From Pseudarthrobacter sp. PS3-L1 (lineage in GTDB: Bacteria; Actinomycetota; Actinomycetes; Actinomycetales; Micrococcaceae), in contig NZ_JASISU010000005.1 of assembly GCF_030063285.1 (NCBI RefSeq), forward strand, positions 1-64,000: a stretch of 64,000 nucleotides of DNA, in the 5' to 3' direction. The translations under genes and the position numbers were made by a program. The notes beneath the pieces were generated by a model, which saw only the letters and a program-made list of their open reading frames with translations, did no database searches and was not told the DNA's origin. Each line of letters begins with the position of its first letter. Positions within the stretch are counted from its first letter, which is position 1. Positions 1 through 5,906 of the stretch are shown here, in pieces.

Positions 1-268
1 GACTACTTGCCGTTGGAAGCTCGTTACCGGGAGACTGCCAATAAGGCTTATTCGGGGTCCTAAATGAGAACGTCCGCTCATATATGACTTCCATAAATGA
101 TCGAACTACAGCGTCAGGCTTCAGCGCGTCCAGTTCCTCGACGGTGGTGATGGTGCGGGGCTTCCGGTAACCCGCGGCAAGGAGACCGTCGGCCACTTCA
201 AGCCCTCCGAGCGTTGCGGGCCCATCTATTGCCCGGATAATTTCTGCCAGTTCGTCGCGTTCACTCAT
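1..268 (-). CDS. Small phage protein, 3' end outside the window
   Basis: The reading frame starts at ATG 268 and stays open to the left edge, giving at least 89 residues that begin MSERDELAEIIRAIDG. An AAGGA ribosome site lies 7 bases before the ATG. The stretch LLAAGYRKPRTITTVEELDAL, followed by a VVRSF...YERT segment, resembles short proteins common in actinobacterial phages, where this segment precedes a variable tail. No enzymatic function is known for them, to my knowledge. It is the last visible gene of the leftward early operon. A rightward frame of 20 codons at 1-63 is much less protein-like. Being phage-derived is a confident reading; the function is unknown. Confidence 0.7.
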   Translation of the reverse strand, partial: MSERDELAEIIRAIDGPATLGGLEVADGLLAAGYRKPRTITTVEELDALKPDAVVRSFMEVIYERTFSFRTPNKPYWQSPGNELPTASS

Positions 269-300
269 GGTGTTTTCCTTGTTCGTCGTGGCATGGGTGG

Positions 301-654
301 TCACTGGCTTACGAGATTCATGGAAGTCTGCTCGCTCATTACGGCCTCTGCTTCTGGCCAGACGCAAAACCCTTCGCCTTGGACCCTGGCGCTAATCCAA
401 GTAGTTCCTGGCACGTCGCACACAGCCGCTATGTCGTGATAATCCCAAGAATGGGTTCGGCATTGGGTGAAGTGTTCGGCGCAGGAAAACATTGTGTAGT
501 CACTGGGTCCAGTCTCGGGGGAACCTGCGTAGTGGTGGTGTTCGGCCGGTTTCCCGCATATCGGATTTCCGTTATCTCCGCCGTCAAAGCCGCATAGGTG
601 CTGCATTATTGGCTGGTATCTTCCCGGCTCTCCCGGCTTGCGAATGCAGCTCAT
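301..654 (-). CDS. Cysteine/histidine-rich phage protein, possible zinc binder
   Basis: A 117-residue protein starting MSCIRKPGEPGRY. The start at 654 is chosen over the in-frame ATG at 669 because it overlaps the stop of the preceding micro-ORF in an ATGA junction. It has at least seven cysteines and many histidines, arranged as LCGF...PICGKPAEHHHY...FSCAEHFTQCRTH, which looks like one or two metal-binding knuckles. The C-terminus, SARVQGEGFCVWPEAEAV, is compact and acidic. I do not recognise a named family. The context is an early phage operon of small proteins, so a host-takeover or nucleic-acid-binding role is possible but not shown. Confidence 0.65.
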   Translation of the reverse strand: MSCIRKPGEPGRYQPIMQHLCGFDGGDNGNPICGKPAEHHHYAGSPETGPSDYTMFSCAEHFTQCRTHSWDYHDIAAVCDVPGTTWISARVQGEGFCVWPEAEAVMSEQTSMNLVSQ

Positions 655-719
655 TGCTCTTCTTCCCATGCGAGTAGGTCAAGGCCAAGCCATTGGGTGA
701 AGCGCGCCCAGAAGGTCAT
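651..719 (-). CDS. Micro-ORF of 22 codons locked between two ATGA junctions
   Basis: The frame encodes MTFWARFTQWLGLDLLAWEEEQ, which continues past 20 residues only by its last two. Its ATG (717-719) overlaps the TGA of the upstream gene (716-718), and its own TGA (651-653) overlaps the ATG of the downstream gene (652-654). This gives four-base ATGA overlaps on both sides. The peptide is amphipathic, rich in Trp and Leu, with an acidic end. Either it is a real micro-protein or it serves only to couple translation of its neighbours. No family is recognised. Confidence 0.5.
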   Translation of the reverse strand: MTFWARFTQWLGLDLLAWEEEQ

Positions 720-979
720 GTTTCGCCTTTCTTTTCCCAGATGCGGATGATTCCGTGTCTGCGGGTGGGGTTGGTGGATAGTTTGTATCCGACGCAGTGG
801 ATGAGGTTTTGGGCTGCTGCTGCTTGGAACGCTGCCCCGGTCATGTTAGGGACGGGTGGTTTGCGCATGTCGCGGCTGATATCGTCCGCCGAGAACCGTT
901 GACCAGACTCGGCCAGCGACTCAATCAGCGCCGCACAATCAGCCGACCAGTCAAGGTCATCGAGGGCTAACGGCTTCAC
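716..979 (-). CDS. Small phage protein with winged-helix-like C-terminus
   Basis: An 87-residue protein starting at GTG 979, which overlaps the TGA of the upstream gene in a GTGA junction. The order FSADDISRDMRKPPVPNMTG, then AAFQAAAAQNLIHCVGYK, then STNPTRRHGIIRIWEKK matches a type of small phage protein I recognise from actinobacteriophage and prophage early regions. In those, the ending G-(I/V)-(I/V)-R-(I/V)-W-E is conserved. The pattern resembles a small winged-helix DNA-binding module, but this is inferred from spacing and residue type only. The stop overlaps the start of the 22-codon ORF, so the genes are probably translated in series. Confidence 0.7.
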   Translation of the reverse strand: MKPLALDDLDWSADCAALIESLAESGQRFSADDISRDMRKPPVPNMTGAAFQAAAAQNLIHCVGYKLSTNPTRRHGIIRIWEKKGET

Positions 980-1143
980 CTGCCCCGCTCCTTACGCACA
1001 GCATCCGCGTAGTTCTCAGCCTCGTCCTCGGCCTGTTCAGCGAGGCACGGCTCACACCAACCACAATTACCGTCACAGTCCAGCTCGTCAGGCGGGACCA
1101 TGTTCTCGTAGGCACGCTCAGCGGCCTGGAACCCTGGAATCAT
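976..1143 (-). CDS. 55-residue four-cysteine phage protein
   Basis: Starts at ATG 1143 and ends with TGA 976-978. The upstream stop and this start share one base (TGATG), and the downstream start overlaps as GTGA. The centre carries CDGNCGWCEPC, a C-x3-C-x2-C-x2-C cluster, followed by an acidic helix and a basic end (VRKERGR). The cysteine cluster could bind zinc or iron. It is too short for most gene finders, but the tight junctions on both sides and biased composition support it. Family unknown. Confidence 0.6.
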   Translation of the reverse strand: MIPGFQAAERAYENMVPPDELDCDGNCGWCEPCLAEQAEDEAENYADAVRKERGR

Positions 1144-1310
1144 CACGCCCGCCGATCTATTGCACGGTTACGCATTGACTTTTCAGACACGCGCCGCAAC
1201 TCGGCTAGACGCCTATCCGCAGCGTCCAGGCTGTATGCACGGCGGTAAATGAACGGGGCGACGACAATGACCGCCACAAACAACAACACCAAAATAGACG
1301 ACGGGATCAC
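1143..1310 (-). CDS. 55-residue single-pass membrane protein of the phage operon
   Basis: I place the start at GTG 1310 (MIPSSILVLLF...), which overlaps the previous stop as GTGA. The frame is open further upstream to 1403, but that extension runs over the preceding small gene. Residues 3-22 form one hydrophobic helix (IPSSILVLLFVAVIVVAPFI), followed by a tyrosine/arginine boundary and a strongly basic cytoplasmic tail rich in Arg (RRLAELRRVSEKSMRNRAIDRR). The N-out/C-in topology is predicted by the positive-inside rule. The role is unknown; small membrane proteins in this position in phages include exclusion or lysis accessory factors. Confidence 0.55.
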   Translation of the reverse strand: MIPSSILVLLFVAVIVVAPFIYRRAYSLDAADRRLAELRRVSEKSMRNRAIDRRA

Positions 1311-1447
1311 TTGGTGGCCTCGTGCTTCCTGTTGTGCGCGGTTGACCAATCCAACGCCCTCTCCAAACTGTCGGTGTTGTACCCAATCCCGCACTCTTTG
1401 CACTCCGACTTCCAGCCGGACGGCCTGCTCGTTACCAAAGCGCTCAC
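1307..1447 (-). CDS. 46-residue CxxC protein of the phage operon
   Basis: Starts at GTG 1447, overlapping the TGA of the upstream gene (GTGA), and ends at 1307 with the stop overlapping the next GTG. The sequence holds GWKSECKECGIGYNT, with a CxxC pair, and later STAHNRKH with two histidines. Together this is a plausible C2H2-like zinc ribbon: SxCxxCGxxYxT...HxxxxH. Similar tiny zinc-finger proteins are common in actinobacteriophage genomes. A DNA- or protein-binding role is inferred from the motif alone. Confidence 0.6.
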   Translation of the reverse strand: MSALVTSRPSGWKSECKECGIGYNTDSLERALDWSTAHNRKHEATK

Positions 1448-1647
1448 CTTGTTGCCTCTTTCGCTAGTTTCTTTGCTGCTGCTATGTCTTCTTCCGCCCG
1501 CTGCTTACGTGCCAGCTCCAACATGAGCGGCAACGAATCCGGGTCATACGGCACCCTGGCTGCCCGGCGTGACCTCGGGACAGGGTTCTCAACCGGGGCC
1601 GAACTAGCCCCGCGAGACAACGCGTTACGGTACGTGCGGACTAACAC
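1444..1647 (-). CDS. 67-residue basic phage protein
   Basis: I place the start at GTG 1647, which overlaps the stop of the membrane protein gene by seven bases. The frame stays open to 1707, but that part overlaps the upstream gene heavily. The protein begins MLVRTYRNALSRG, has a Pro/Arg-rich middle (ENPVPRSRRAARVPYDPDS) and ends in a charged helix (LELARKQRAEEDIAAAKKLAKE) that could form a coiled coil. No family is recognised. Confidence 0.5.
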   Translation of the reverse strand: MLVRTYRNALSRGASSAPVENPVPRSRRAARVPYDPDSLPLMLELARKQRAEEDIAAAKKLAKEATR

Positions 1648-1811
1648 TTGGGATTCCTTGCCGTCAGGACATACGCGACACCGGCACCAATGCCAGCGGA
1701 ATACCAAAGCATCCGAATGACATCAGGTGTTGCCGTCAAAATCTCCCGGATATACGCCGGTGTGATGACCGCCAGCATCAGCACGCCAAACCAAAGGCTC
1801 CACCACCTCAT
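1641..1811 (-). CDS. 56-residue protein with two membrane helices, holin-like in size
   Basis: Starts at ATG 1811, whose codon overlaps the TGA of the upstream gene (ATGA), and ends with TAG 1641-1643. It has two hydrophobic stretches, about residues 4-20 (WSLWFGVLMLAVITPAYI) and 33-49 (MLWYSAGIGAGVAYVL), separated by a short polar turn, and a basic tail. Two helices in under 60 residues is the layout of class II holins, but many phage membrane proteins share it and no lysin gene is next to it. A holin role is therefore only a possibility. Confidence 0.55.
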   Translation of the reverse strand: MRWWSLWFGVLMLAVITPAYIREILTATPDVIRMLWYSAGIGAGVAYVLTARNPKC

Positions 1812-2080
1812 GCCGATACCAACTCAAGAGTCGGGGCCGACAGCGCGCCGTACTTACGCAGATACTCAATGAGCACGTTGTCAACAGCCGACTCGCCCGT
1901 TACGTCGGAGCAATCCCTGTCGTAAACCTCATCCGTGGCCGCAGCGAACAACGCCGCAAACTCAGTAAGGGCGATACCCTGAGCCAAGCGGTGGGATTCG
2001 CGGGAAGAAATAGGCGCACCAGACGCCAAATACATCGAACGGATCTTGTTTTTCATCGTCACAAACGGGATTTTGGGCAT
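1808..2080 (-). CDS. 90-residue phage protein of unknown function
   Basis: The start at ATG 2080 is supported by AGAGAGG nine bases upstream; the frame is open further to 2158 without a comparable site. The protein begins MPKIPFVTMKNKIRSMYLASGAP and continues with a helical segment SSRESHRLAQGIALTEFAALFAAATDEVYDRDCSDVTGESAVDNVLIEYLRKYGAL. This could be a small helical DNA-binding or regulatory protein. The stop overlaps the next start (ATGA). No family is recognised. Confidence 0.6.
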   Translation of the reverse strand: MPKIPFVTMKNKIRSMYLASGAPISSRESHRLAQGIALTEFAALFAAATDEVYDRDCSDVTGESAVDNVLIEYLRKYGALSAPTLELVSA

Positions 2081-2196
2081 GACAAATAACCTCTCTGCGG
2101 CCGCTTGGCCTGCCGTCAAACGACGGACTTTAGGTGAAGTGGGGTTTGGTGCCCTCAACGGGGCAGGGAGCCGGCTAAATTAGCTGCGGCTTGGTG

Positions 2197-2394
2197 CTAT
2201 GTGGTGGGCTGGGTTTCGATCCAGGAACGAACTGCGTCTGAGCGGTACCTGACAAATCCGCCGATACGAACGAATGGCGGACCCTTGTGGCTTGTGCGCC
2301 AGTTGGCGATTGTGCCTGGCTTCACCTGCAAGAGTCGTGCGAGGTCATCCGATGTGAGCCAATGTGTTTCTGCGCTTTCGACTTCGGCGGTCAT
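2197..2394 (-). CDS. Excisionase-like MerR/AlpA helix-turn-helix protein
   Basis: A 65-residue protein. Residues 12-60 (WLTSDDLARLLQVKPGTIANWR...GPPFVRIGGFVRYRSDAVRSWIE) match the Xis/AlpA "helix-turn-helix domain" pattern: a recognition helix, a wing with a conserved RxGxxVRY, then xxWxxxQ. In phages with tyrosine integrases this family directs excision by bending DNA at the attachment site, or acts as a regulator. The start ATG 2394 overlaps the TGA of the XRE gene (ATGA), so the two are co-translated. The integrase gene is 0.85 kb to the right on the other strand, as expected for an int/xis module. Confidence 0.85.
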   Translation of the reverse strand: MTAEVESAETHWLTSDDLARLLQVKPGTIANWRTSHKGPPFVRIGGFVRYRSDAVRSWIETQPTT

Positions 2395-2648
2395 GATGCC
2401 AACTCCGCAAAATGCGATGGGACGAGCGTCGAGGGTCGGATGCTCAGTGCATTCGCGATGTTCGAAACTTCTTGGAAGTTCAGGTGTCGCTCTCCGCGTA
2501 GGCTGCGGAGGAGTGGGCGGTATCCGATGCCTGATGCTTCGGATAGTGAGCGAATGTTTGACCCGTCGAGGACGAGTGCAACCTTGATTCGCTGTGCAAT
2601 TTCAGCGTCCGTGCCTTGCTGGTCCACGGCGACCTTTGGGGTGTTCAT
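2391..2648 (-). CDS. XRE-type DNA-binding regulator, first gene of the leftward phage operon
   Basis: An 85-residue protein with a helix-turn-helix across residues 17-72: IAQRIKVALVLDGSNIRSLSEASGIGYRPLLRSLRGERHLNFQEVSNIANALSI. This follows the lambda-repressor-like pattern, with the recognition helix at GYRPLLRSL. It is the promoter-proximal gene of the leftward operon, divergent from a second repressor-like gene, a Cro/CI-style arrangement. A palindrome (2661-2678) lies between its predicted -35 and its ATG, so it is probably controlled by one of the two regulators. Which is the lysogeny repressor and which the Cro-like protein cannot be settled from sequence alone. Confidence 0.8.
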   Translation of the reverse strand: MNTPKVAVDQQGTDAEIAQRIKVALVLDGSNIRSLSEASGIGYRPLLRSLRGERHLNFQEVSNIANALSIRPSTLVPSHFAELAS

Positions 2649-2660
2649 ATAAGTACTCTA

Positions 2661-2678
2661 TGTGTCCGATCGGATACA
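2661..2678. promoter_or_regulatory. Phage operator palindrome over the leftward early promoter
   Basis: The half-sites TGTGTCCGA and, on the other strand, TGTATCCGA differ at one base and form an 18-bp palindrome. It overlaps the predicted -10 (GTATCC/TATCCG) of a leftward promoter whose -35, TTGACA, is at 2700-2695. The start codon of the XRE gene is 13 bases further on. A repressor bound here would block the leftward operon. Confidence 0.6.
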
Positions 2679-2809
2679 CGCAAGTCTAAATCAGTGTCAA
2701 GGCAACTTAGTTTTTCGGGGTATCGTCGCGCGTAAGCGTGTGCGCGTGTGACATACGTCATTAACAAAAATGTTGCAATACGTCCCGATGCGATACTAAA
2801 GTTTCAGAT

Positions 2810-3049
2810 ATGGAAACTTACGGCGAACGCATGGATGCTGCACTCTCAACCCAGATCAAAGTTGAGATGGCAGAGCGAGATATGACCCAAGCCGACCTAG
2901 CTGCCGCAGTGGGCGTTGGACGTCCCGCCATGAACCGCTACATGAAGGGCCACCAAAGCATGCCCATGCCAACCTTTTACAAGGTGGCACAGGCCTTTGG
3001 TATTACCGCTCACACGTTGATCCAGCGGGCTGAGGACCGCTTGAAATGA
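2810..3049 (+). CDS. Cro/CI-type phage repressor
   Basis: A 79-residue protein with a clear lambda-repressor-like helix-turn-helix: residues 17-50, VEMAERDMTQADLAAAVGVGRPAMNRYMKG, in which TQADLAAAVGVGRPAMNRY is the HTH. No C-terminal cleavage domain is present, so SOS-type self-cleavage is unlikely. The gene is transcribed away from the leftward operon and precedes the integrase, from which it is separated by a terminator hairpin. Short single-domain immunity repressors of this kind occur in actinobacteriophages. No strong ribosome site is visible before ATG 2810, so a leaderless mRNA is possible. Confidence 0.8.
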   Translation: METYGERMDAALSTQIKVEMAERDMTQADLAAAVGVGRPAMNRYMKGHQSMPMPTFYKVAQAFGITAHTLIQRAEDRLK

Positions 3050-3185
3050 TCAGGCTTGCGACGGTGACCTGCCGTGCTGCGGCGACGTTGCCCAGCTCGC
3101 GGATCGTCATAGCCATGATGTCGATATCTGCATTCATGTTCTGCCCCGTTTGTTCGAAGATTTGTTCGAATTGAAAACCATACAC

Positions 3186-3218
3186 GCCGCCCCTGACACG
3201 CACAGCGGGCGGCTTTTT
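3186..3218 (+). terminator. Rho-independent terminator after the phage repressor gene
   Basis: Arms GCCGCCC (3186-3192) and GGGCGGC (3207-3213) enclose a 14-base loop and are followed by TTTTT. It separates the repressor transcript from the integrase gene, so the integrase may need its own promoter or read-through. Confidence 0.75.
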
Positions 3219-3240
3219 GCAATCACGAAGAAGGTACCAA

Positions 3241-4386
3241 ATGCGAGGAAGAGCGCCGCTGCCAATAGGAACCAGTGGGCAGGTTTCATACTCAGGACCG
3301 AAAGGTAAGGTAGTCGCACTGACCCGATTCCGGGACTTTGACGGTCAGACTCGCAGGGTGTCGGCGCAGGGGCAGTCGCGTGCCGCAGCAGACGCGGCGC
3401 TAAAGGAAAAGTTGAAATCCCGCACCCACCTAGGCGGGCTGGAACTAACCCGCGATTCAACCATTGCGGAGCTATCCGCACGCTGGCTGCCGACACTCAC
3501 GCAGTCTCAGGCAACGCAGGACGCATACCGCCAGAAGGTAGTGCGCTACATAATCCCAGGGATGGGTGCTTGGAGGCTCTGGGAGGCCACTACGGGCCGT
3601 TGTGAGGCGTTCCTAAGGTCGTTGCAGGCTACCGCTCCTGCTATGGCTTCACAGTCCCGCGTGGTGCTGTCCCTCATGATGGGCCTTGCCGTCCGTTACG
3701 ACATTATTGAAATGAATCCGGTACGCGAGGTCATGATGCAGGCGGGGGAGCGTAAGCAGGTCTCCGCGCTGACTGTGGAGGAAGTTCAGGCCTTGCGGAT
3801 CCACATTGCACAGTGGGCCGATGAGAAGGCTGGGCGGGCCGCAACGCTTGACGCGATGGACCTGTTCCTAGCTACAGGCCTACGTCCTGGTGAGCTGCTT
3901 GCTTTGCAGTTCTCAGATGTTGACTTTAGGGCCGGGACGCTAACAATTTCCGGGACGGTCAAGCGGGACTCGGTGAACGGGCTCCACCGGCAGAAGTTCC
4001 CCAAGTCGGAATCTGGAAAGCGAGTCCTGACGCTCCCACTGTTTGGGGTTGAGCTTATTCGACGCAGGAAGGCATCCGTAAAGGGTGATCTGATATTTCC
4101 GAACCGCAACGGGGATCCGATGGAGCCGGCGAACTTCCGCAGGCTATGGCGCGAGGCTCGTGGTGACGTTTGGGAGGCCGTAAAGCCGTCGTCCTTCCGT
4201 AAGGCCGTCGCCACGCTGATTGAGCGTGAGAGTGGATCTCTGATCGCCTCTAAGCAGCTTGGGCACAGTTCTGATGCGATAACAAAGAAGCACTACATTG
4301 AGCGGGATAGGAATGCGCCCGACTCGTCGCTAATTTTGGAGAAATTGAATCAGAGGGTCATTGTGGTCCACGATCCTGCCGTTTGA
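3241..4386 (+). CDS. int: Phage-type tyrosine integrase
   Basis: A 381-residue site-specific recombinase. The start at 3241 has AAGAAGG six bases upstream; the frame extends to 3217 without support. The N-terminal part is an arm/core-binding domain (SAM-like helices around residues 65-165). The catalytic domain carries ATGLRPGELLAL (Arg215), the box SSFRKAVAT (Arg320, with Ser in place of the usual first His), QLGHSSDAITKKHY (His342) and nucleophile Tyr352. The gene ends about 105 bases from the 3' end of tRNA-Lys, a usual attachment site for this family. Intact by length and residues. Confidence 0.92.
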   Translation: MRGRAPLPIGTSGQVSYSGPKGKVVALTRFRDFDGQTRRVSAQGQSRAAADAALKEKLKSRTHLGGLELTRDSTIAELSARWLPTLTQSQATQDAYRQKVVRYIIPGMGAWRLWEATTGRCEAFLRSLQATAPAMASQSRVVLSLMMGLAVRYDIIEMNPVREVMMQAGERKQVSALTVEEVQALRIHIAQWADEKAGRAATLDAMDLFLATGLRPGELLALQFSDVDFRAGTLTISGTVKRDSVNGLHRQKFPKSESGKRVLTLPLFGVELIRRRKASVKGDLIFPNRNGDPMEPANFRRLWREARGDVWEAVKPSSFRKAVATLIERESGSLIASKQLGHSSDAITKKHYIERDRNAPDSSLILEKLNQRVIVVHDPAV

Positions 4387-4436
4387 TACACGTTCCAAAA
4401 GACGACTAAACGACGAGTTGGGCCGCTTTTGGGCAA

Positions 4437-4485
4437 TAAAAAAACCGCCCCAGTACCGGGTTTTGACCAGTACTGGGGCGGTTTT
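4437..4485 (-). terminator. Terminator of tRNA-Lys
   Basis: Sixteen-base arms (4441-4456 and 4470-4485) pair perfectly around a 13-base loop. Read leftward, the stem is followed by a run of T (complement of AATAAAAAAA). It lies directly 3' of tRNA-Lys and is also positioned to stop integrase transcription from the other side. Confidence 0.85.
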
Positions 4486-4492
4486 GGGCACG

Positions 4493-4565
4493 TGCACCCC
4501 TCGGGACTTGAACCCGAAACCCATTGATTAAGAGTCAATTGCTCTGCCAATTGAGCTAGAGGTGC
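4493..4565 (-). tRNA. tRNA-Lys (anticodon CTT)
   Basis: A 73-base cloverleaf: acceptor GCACCTC pairs with GAGGGGTGC-type 3' strand, D-loop TAGCTCAATTGGCAGAGCA, anticodon loop CTCTTAA (CTT), T-arm GGGTTCAAGTCCC, discriminator A. No CCA is encoded. The integrase gene lies just beyond its 3' end, which suggests the tRNA 3' part is the bacterial attachment site. Confidence 0.95.
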
Positions 4566-4682
4566 TGGCGATGTTTTGGCAATCTGCGGGGGATTTCTCT
4601 TCCGCGGCGATCTCCGCAACGACATGAAACTCTACACGAACTTTCCCCTGCTGTGAAATCGAAGCACGAGCTTGCGGGGAAG

Positions 4683-5804
4683 CTACCCCGGTGGCTGCAA
4701 AGTCAGCACAGAATCAGGGTTTTCCCGGTTCGTCAGCACCCACAGATCGCCATTAGGGGCCAGGGCCACGTCCCGCAGCCGTCCATATTCCCCCGTGAAG
4801 TACGCCACAGGTTCACCGGCCGTGGCACCGTCCAGGGGAACTCCCCACAGGCGTTCACCCCGCAGGGCACCGAGATAGGCAGTATCCCCAACGATTTCCA
4901 GCCCGCTAGGGGAGGAATCCGCCGTCGAGGGCCATACCGTCTTGGCATCCTTGTACTTCGCGTTGCCGGGAGCCCCCGTCACCAAAGGCCAGCCATAGTT
5001 TCCGCCTGCCTCGATCAGGTTGAGCTCATCGTTGACGTCTGGACCGAACTCGCTGGACCACAACTGCCCCGAACTGTCCCAGGCGAGTCCCTGCACATTG
5101 CGGTGACCCAAACTGTAGACAGGGTTCTTGTCGCCGAACGGATTTCCGGCGGCTGGGGCGCCGTCGGGGGTCAGTCTAAGGATTTTGCCGCCCAGGGCGG
5201 TGGGGTCCTGGGGCTGTTCCCGACGTTGCGCGTCTCCGGTGCCAACGTAGAGCATTCCGTCAGGTCCAAACCGAAGACGGCCACCGTTGTGCGTTGCGGA
5301 TTTTGGGATTCCGTTGAAGACCACCTCCGGATCACCGACCGTCCACTGACCACCCTGTTCGTCCATGGGTAACCGGGCCACCCGGTTGTCGTCAGCGGCG
5401 GTGAAATATGCGTACAGAAAGCCGTCTGTTGCGAAGTCGGGGGACACCGCAAGGCCCAGGAGTCCGCCTTCGCCGCCGGCCACAACTCCTGGAACCGTGC
5501 CCAGGGATGAGTCGACGCCGTCCCGGATGGCGATCAGGCGAGCTGAGTCGCGCTCGGAAATGATGGCTGTCCCGTCGGGAAGGAACGCAGTGGCCCACGG
5601 CATTTCCAACCCAACATCGAGCGACTGAACCTCTTCCCCTGGAGCGGTGCTGTTGTTTGATGGCGGAGCCACGTCGGTGCAGGCACTCAGTCCCAGGACT
5701 GTGGCGAGGACCAGGGCGGACTTTCCGGCCCGTTCGCGGATCAGCGCAACAACTGATCGCCTGGCTGCCCGGCGAATGCGGAGCTTTGGAGGTATGGGGC
5801 GCAT
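4683..5804 (-). CDS. Lipoprotein of the PQQ-dependent glucose/sorbosone dehydrogenase fold
   Basis: A 373-residue protein when started at ATG 5804 (MRPIPPKLRIRR); the frame is open to 5882 through the terminator hairpin of the next gene, so the longer start is unlikely. A basic N-region and hydrophobic stretch end in the lipobox LGLSAC (about residues 37-42), predicting lipidation and display outside the membrane. The body is a six-bladed propeller of the sGDH/aldose sugar dehydrogenase family: GEGGLLGLAVSPDF, THNGGRLRFGPDGMLYVGTGD (with the candidate catalytic His), LGHRNVQGLAWD and EFGPDVNDELNLIEAGGNYGWP. The substrate is not predictable; many actinobacterial members may not use PQQ in vivo. 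Confidence 0.88.
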   Translation of the reverse strand: MRPIPPKLRIRRAARRSVVALIRERAGKSALVLATVLGLSACTDVAPPSNNSTAPGEEVQSLDVGLEMPWATAFLPDGTAIISERDSARLIAIRDGVDSSLGTVPGVVAGGEGGLLGLAVSPDFATDGFLYAYFTAADDNRVARLPMDEQGGQWTVGDPEVVFNGIPKSATHNGGRLRFGPDGMLYVGTGDAQRREQPQDPTALGGKILRLTPDGAPAAGNPFGDKNPVYSLGHRNVQGLAWDSSGQLWSSEFGPDVNDELNLIEAGGNYGWPLVTGAPGNAKYKDAKTVWPSTADSSPSGLEIVGDTAYLGALRGERLWGVPLDGATAGEPVAYFTGEYGRLRDVALAPNGDLWVLTNRENPDSVLTLQPPG

Positions 5805-5821
5805 CGAGCAGGCCTTTCTTC

Positions 5822-5873
5822 GAAAAAACGGAAGAGGGTGGAGCGCCGGAGGTTCCGGTGCTCCACCCTCTTC
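5822..5873 (-). terminator. Strong terminator between the sugar dehydrogenase and the membrane-anchored protein
   Basis: Perfect 14-base arms (5831-5844 and 5860-5873) with an internal GCCGGA/TCCGG-rich loop. Read leftward the stem is followed by T6 (complement of 5823-5828), so it ends the transcript of the upstream leftward gene. Confidence 0.8.
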
Positions 5874-5906
5874 AACGAACAAGGTGCAGAAGTGTGCCTG
5901 GAATGG

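Noticed and set aside
1..63. Rightward reading frame open from the left edge, ending TAA at 61-63
   Set aside because: Only 20 codons, on the opposite strand to a longer frame (1-268, leftward) that has a good ribosome site and resembles known phage proteins.
3003..3137. Leftward 44-residue frame (MNADIDIMAMTIRELGNV...) opposite the end of the phage repressor
   Set aside because: Protein-like at its start, but it runs antisense through the repressor coding end, lacks a good ribosome site and breaks the transcription pattern. Left open, not annotated.
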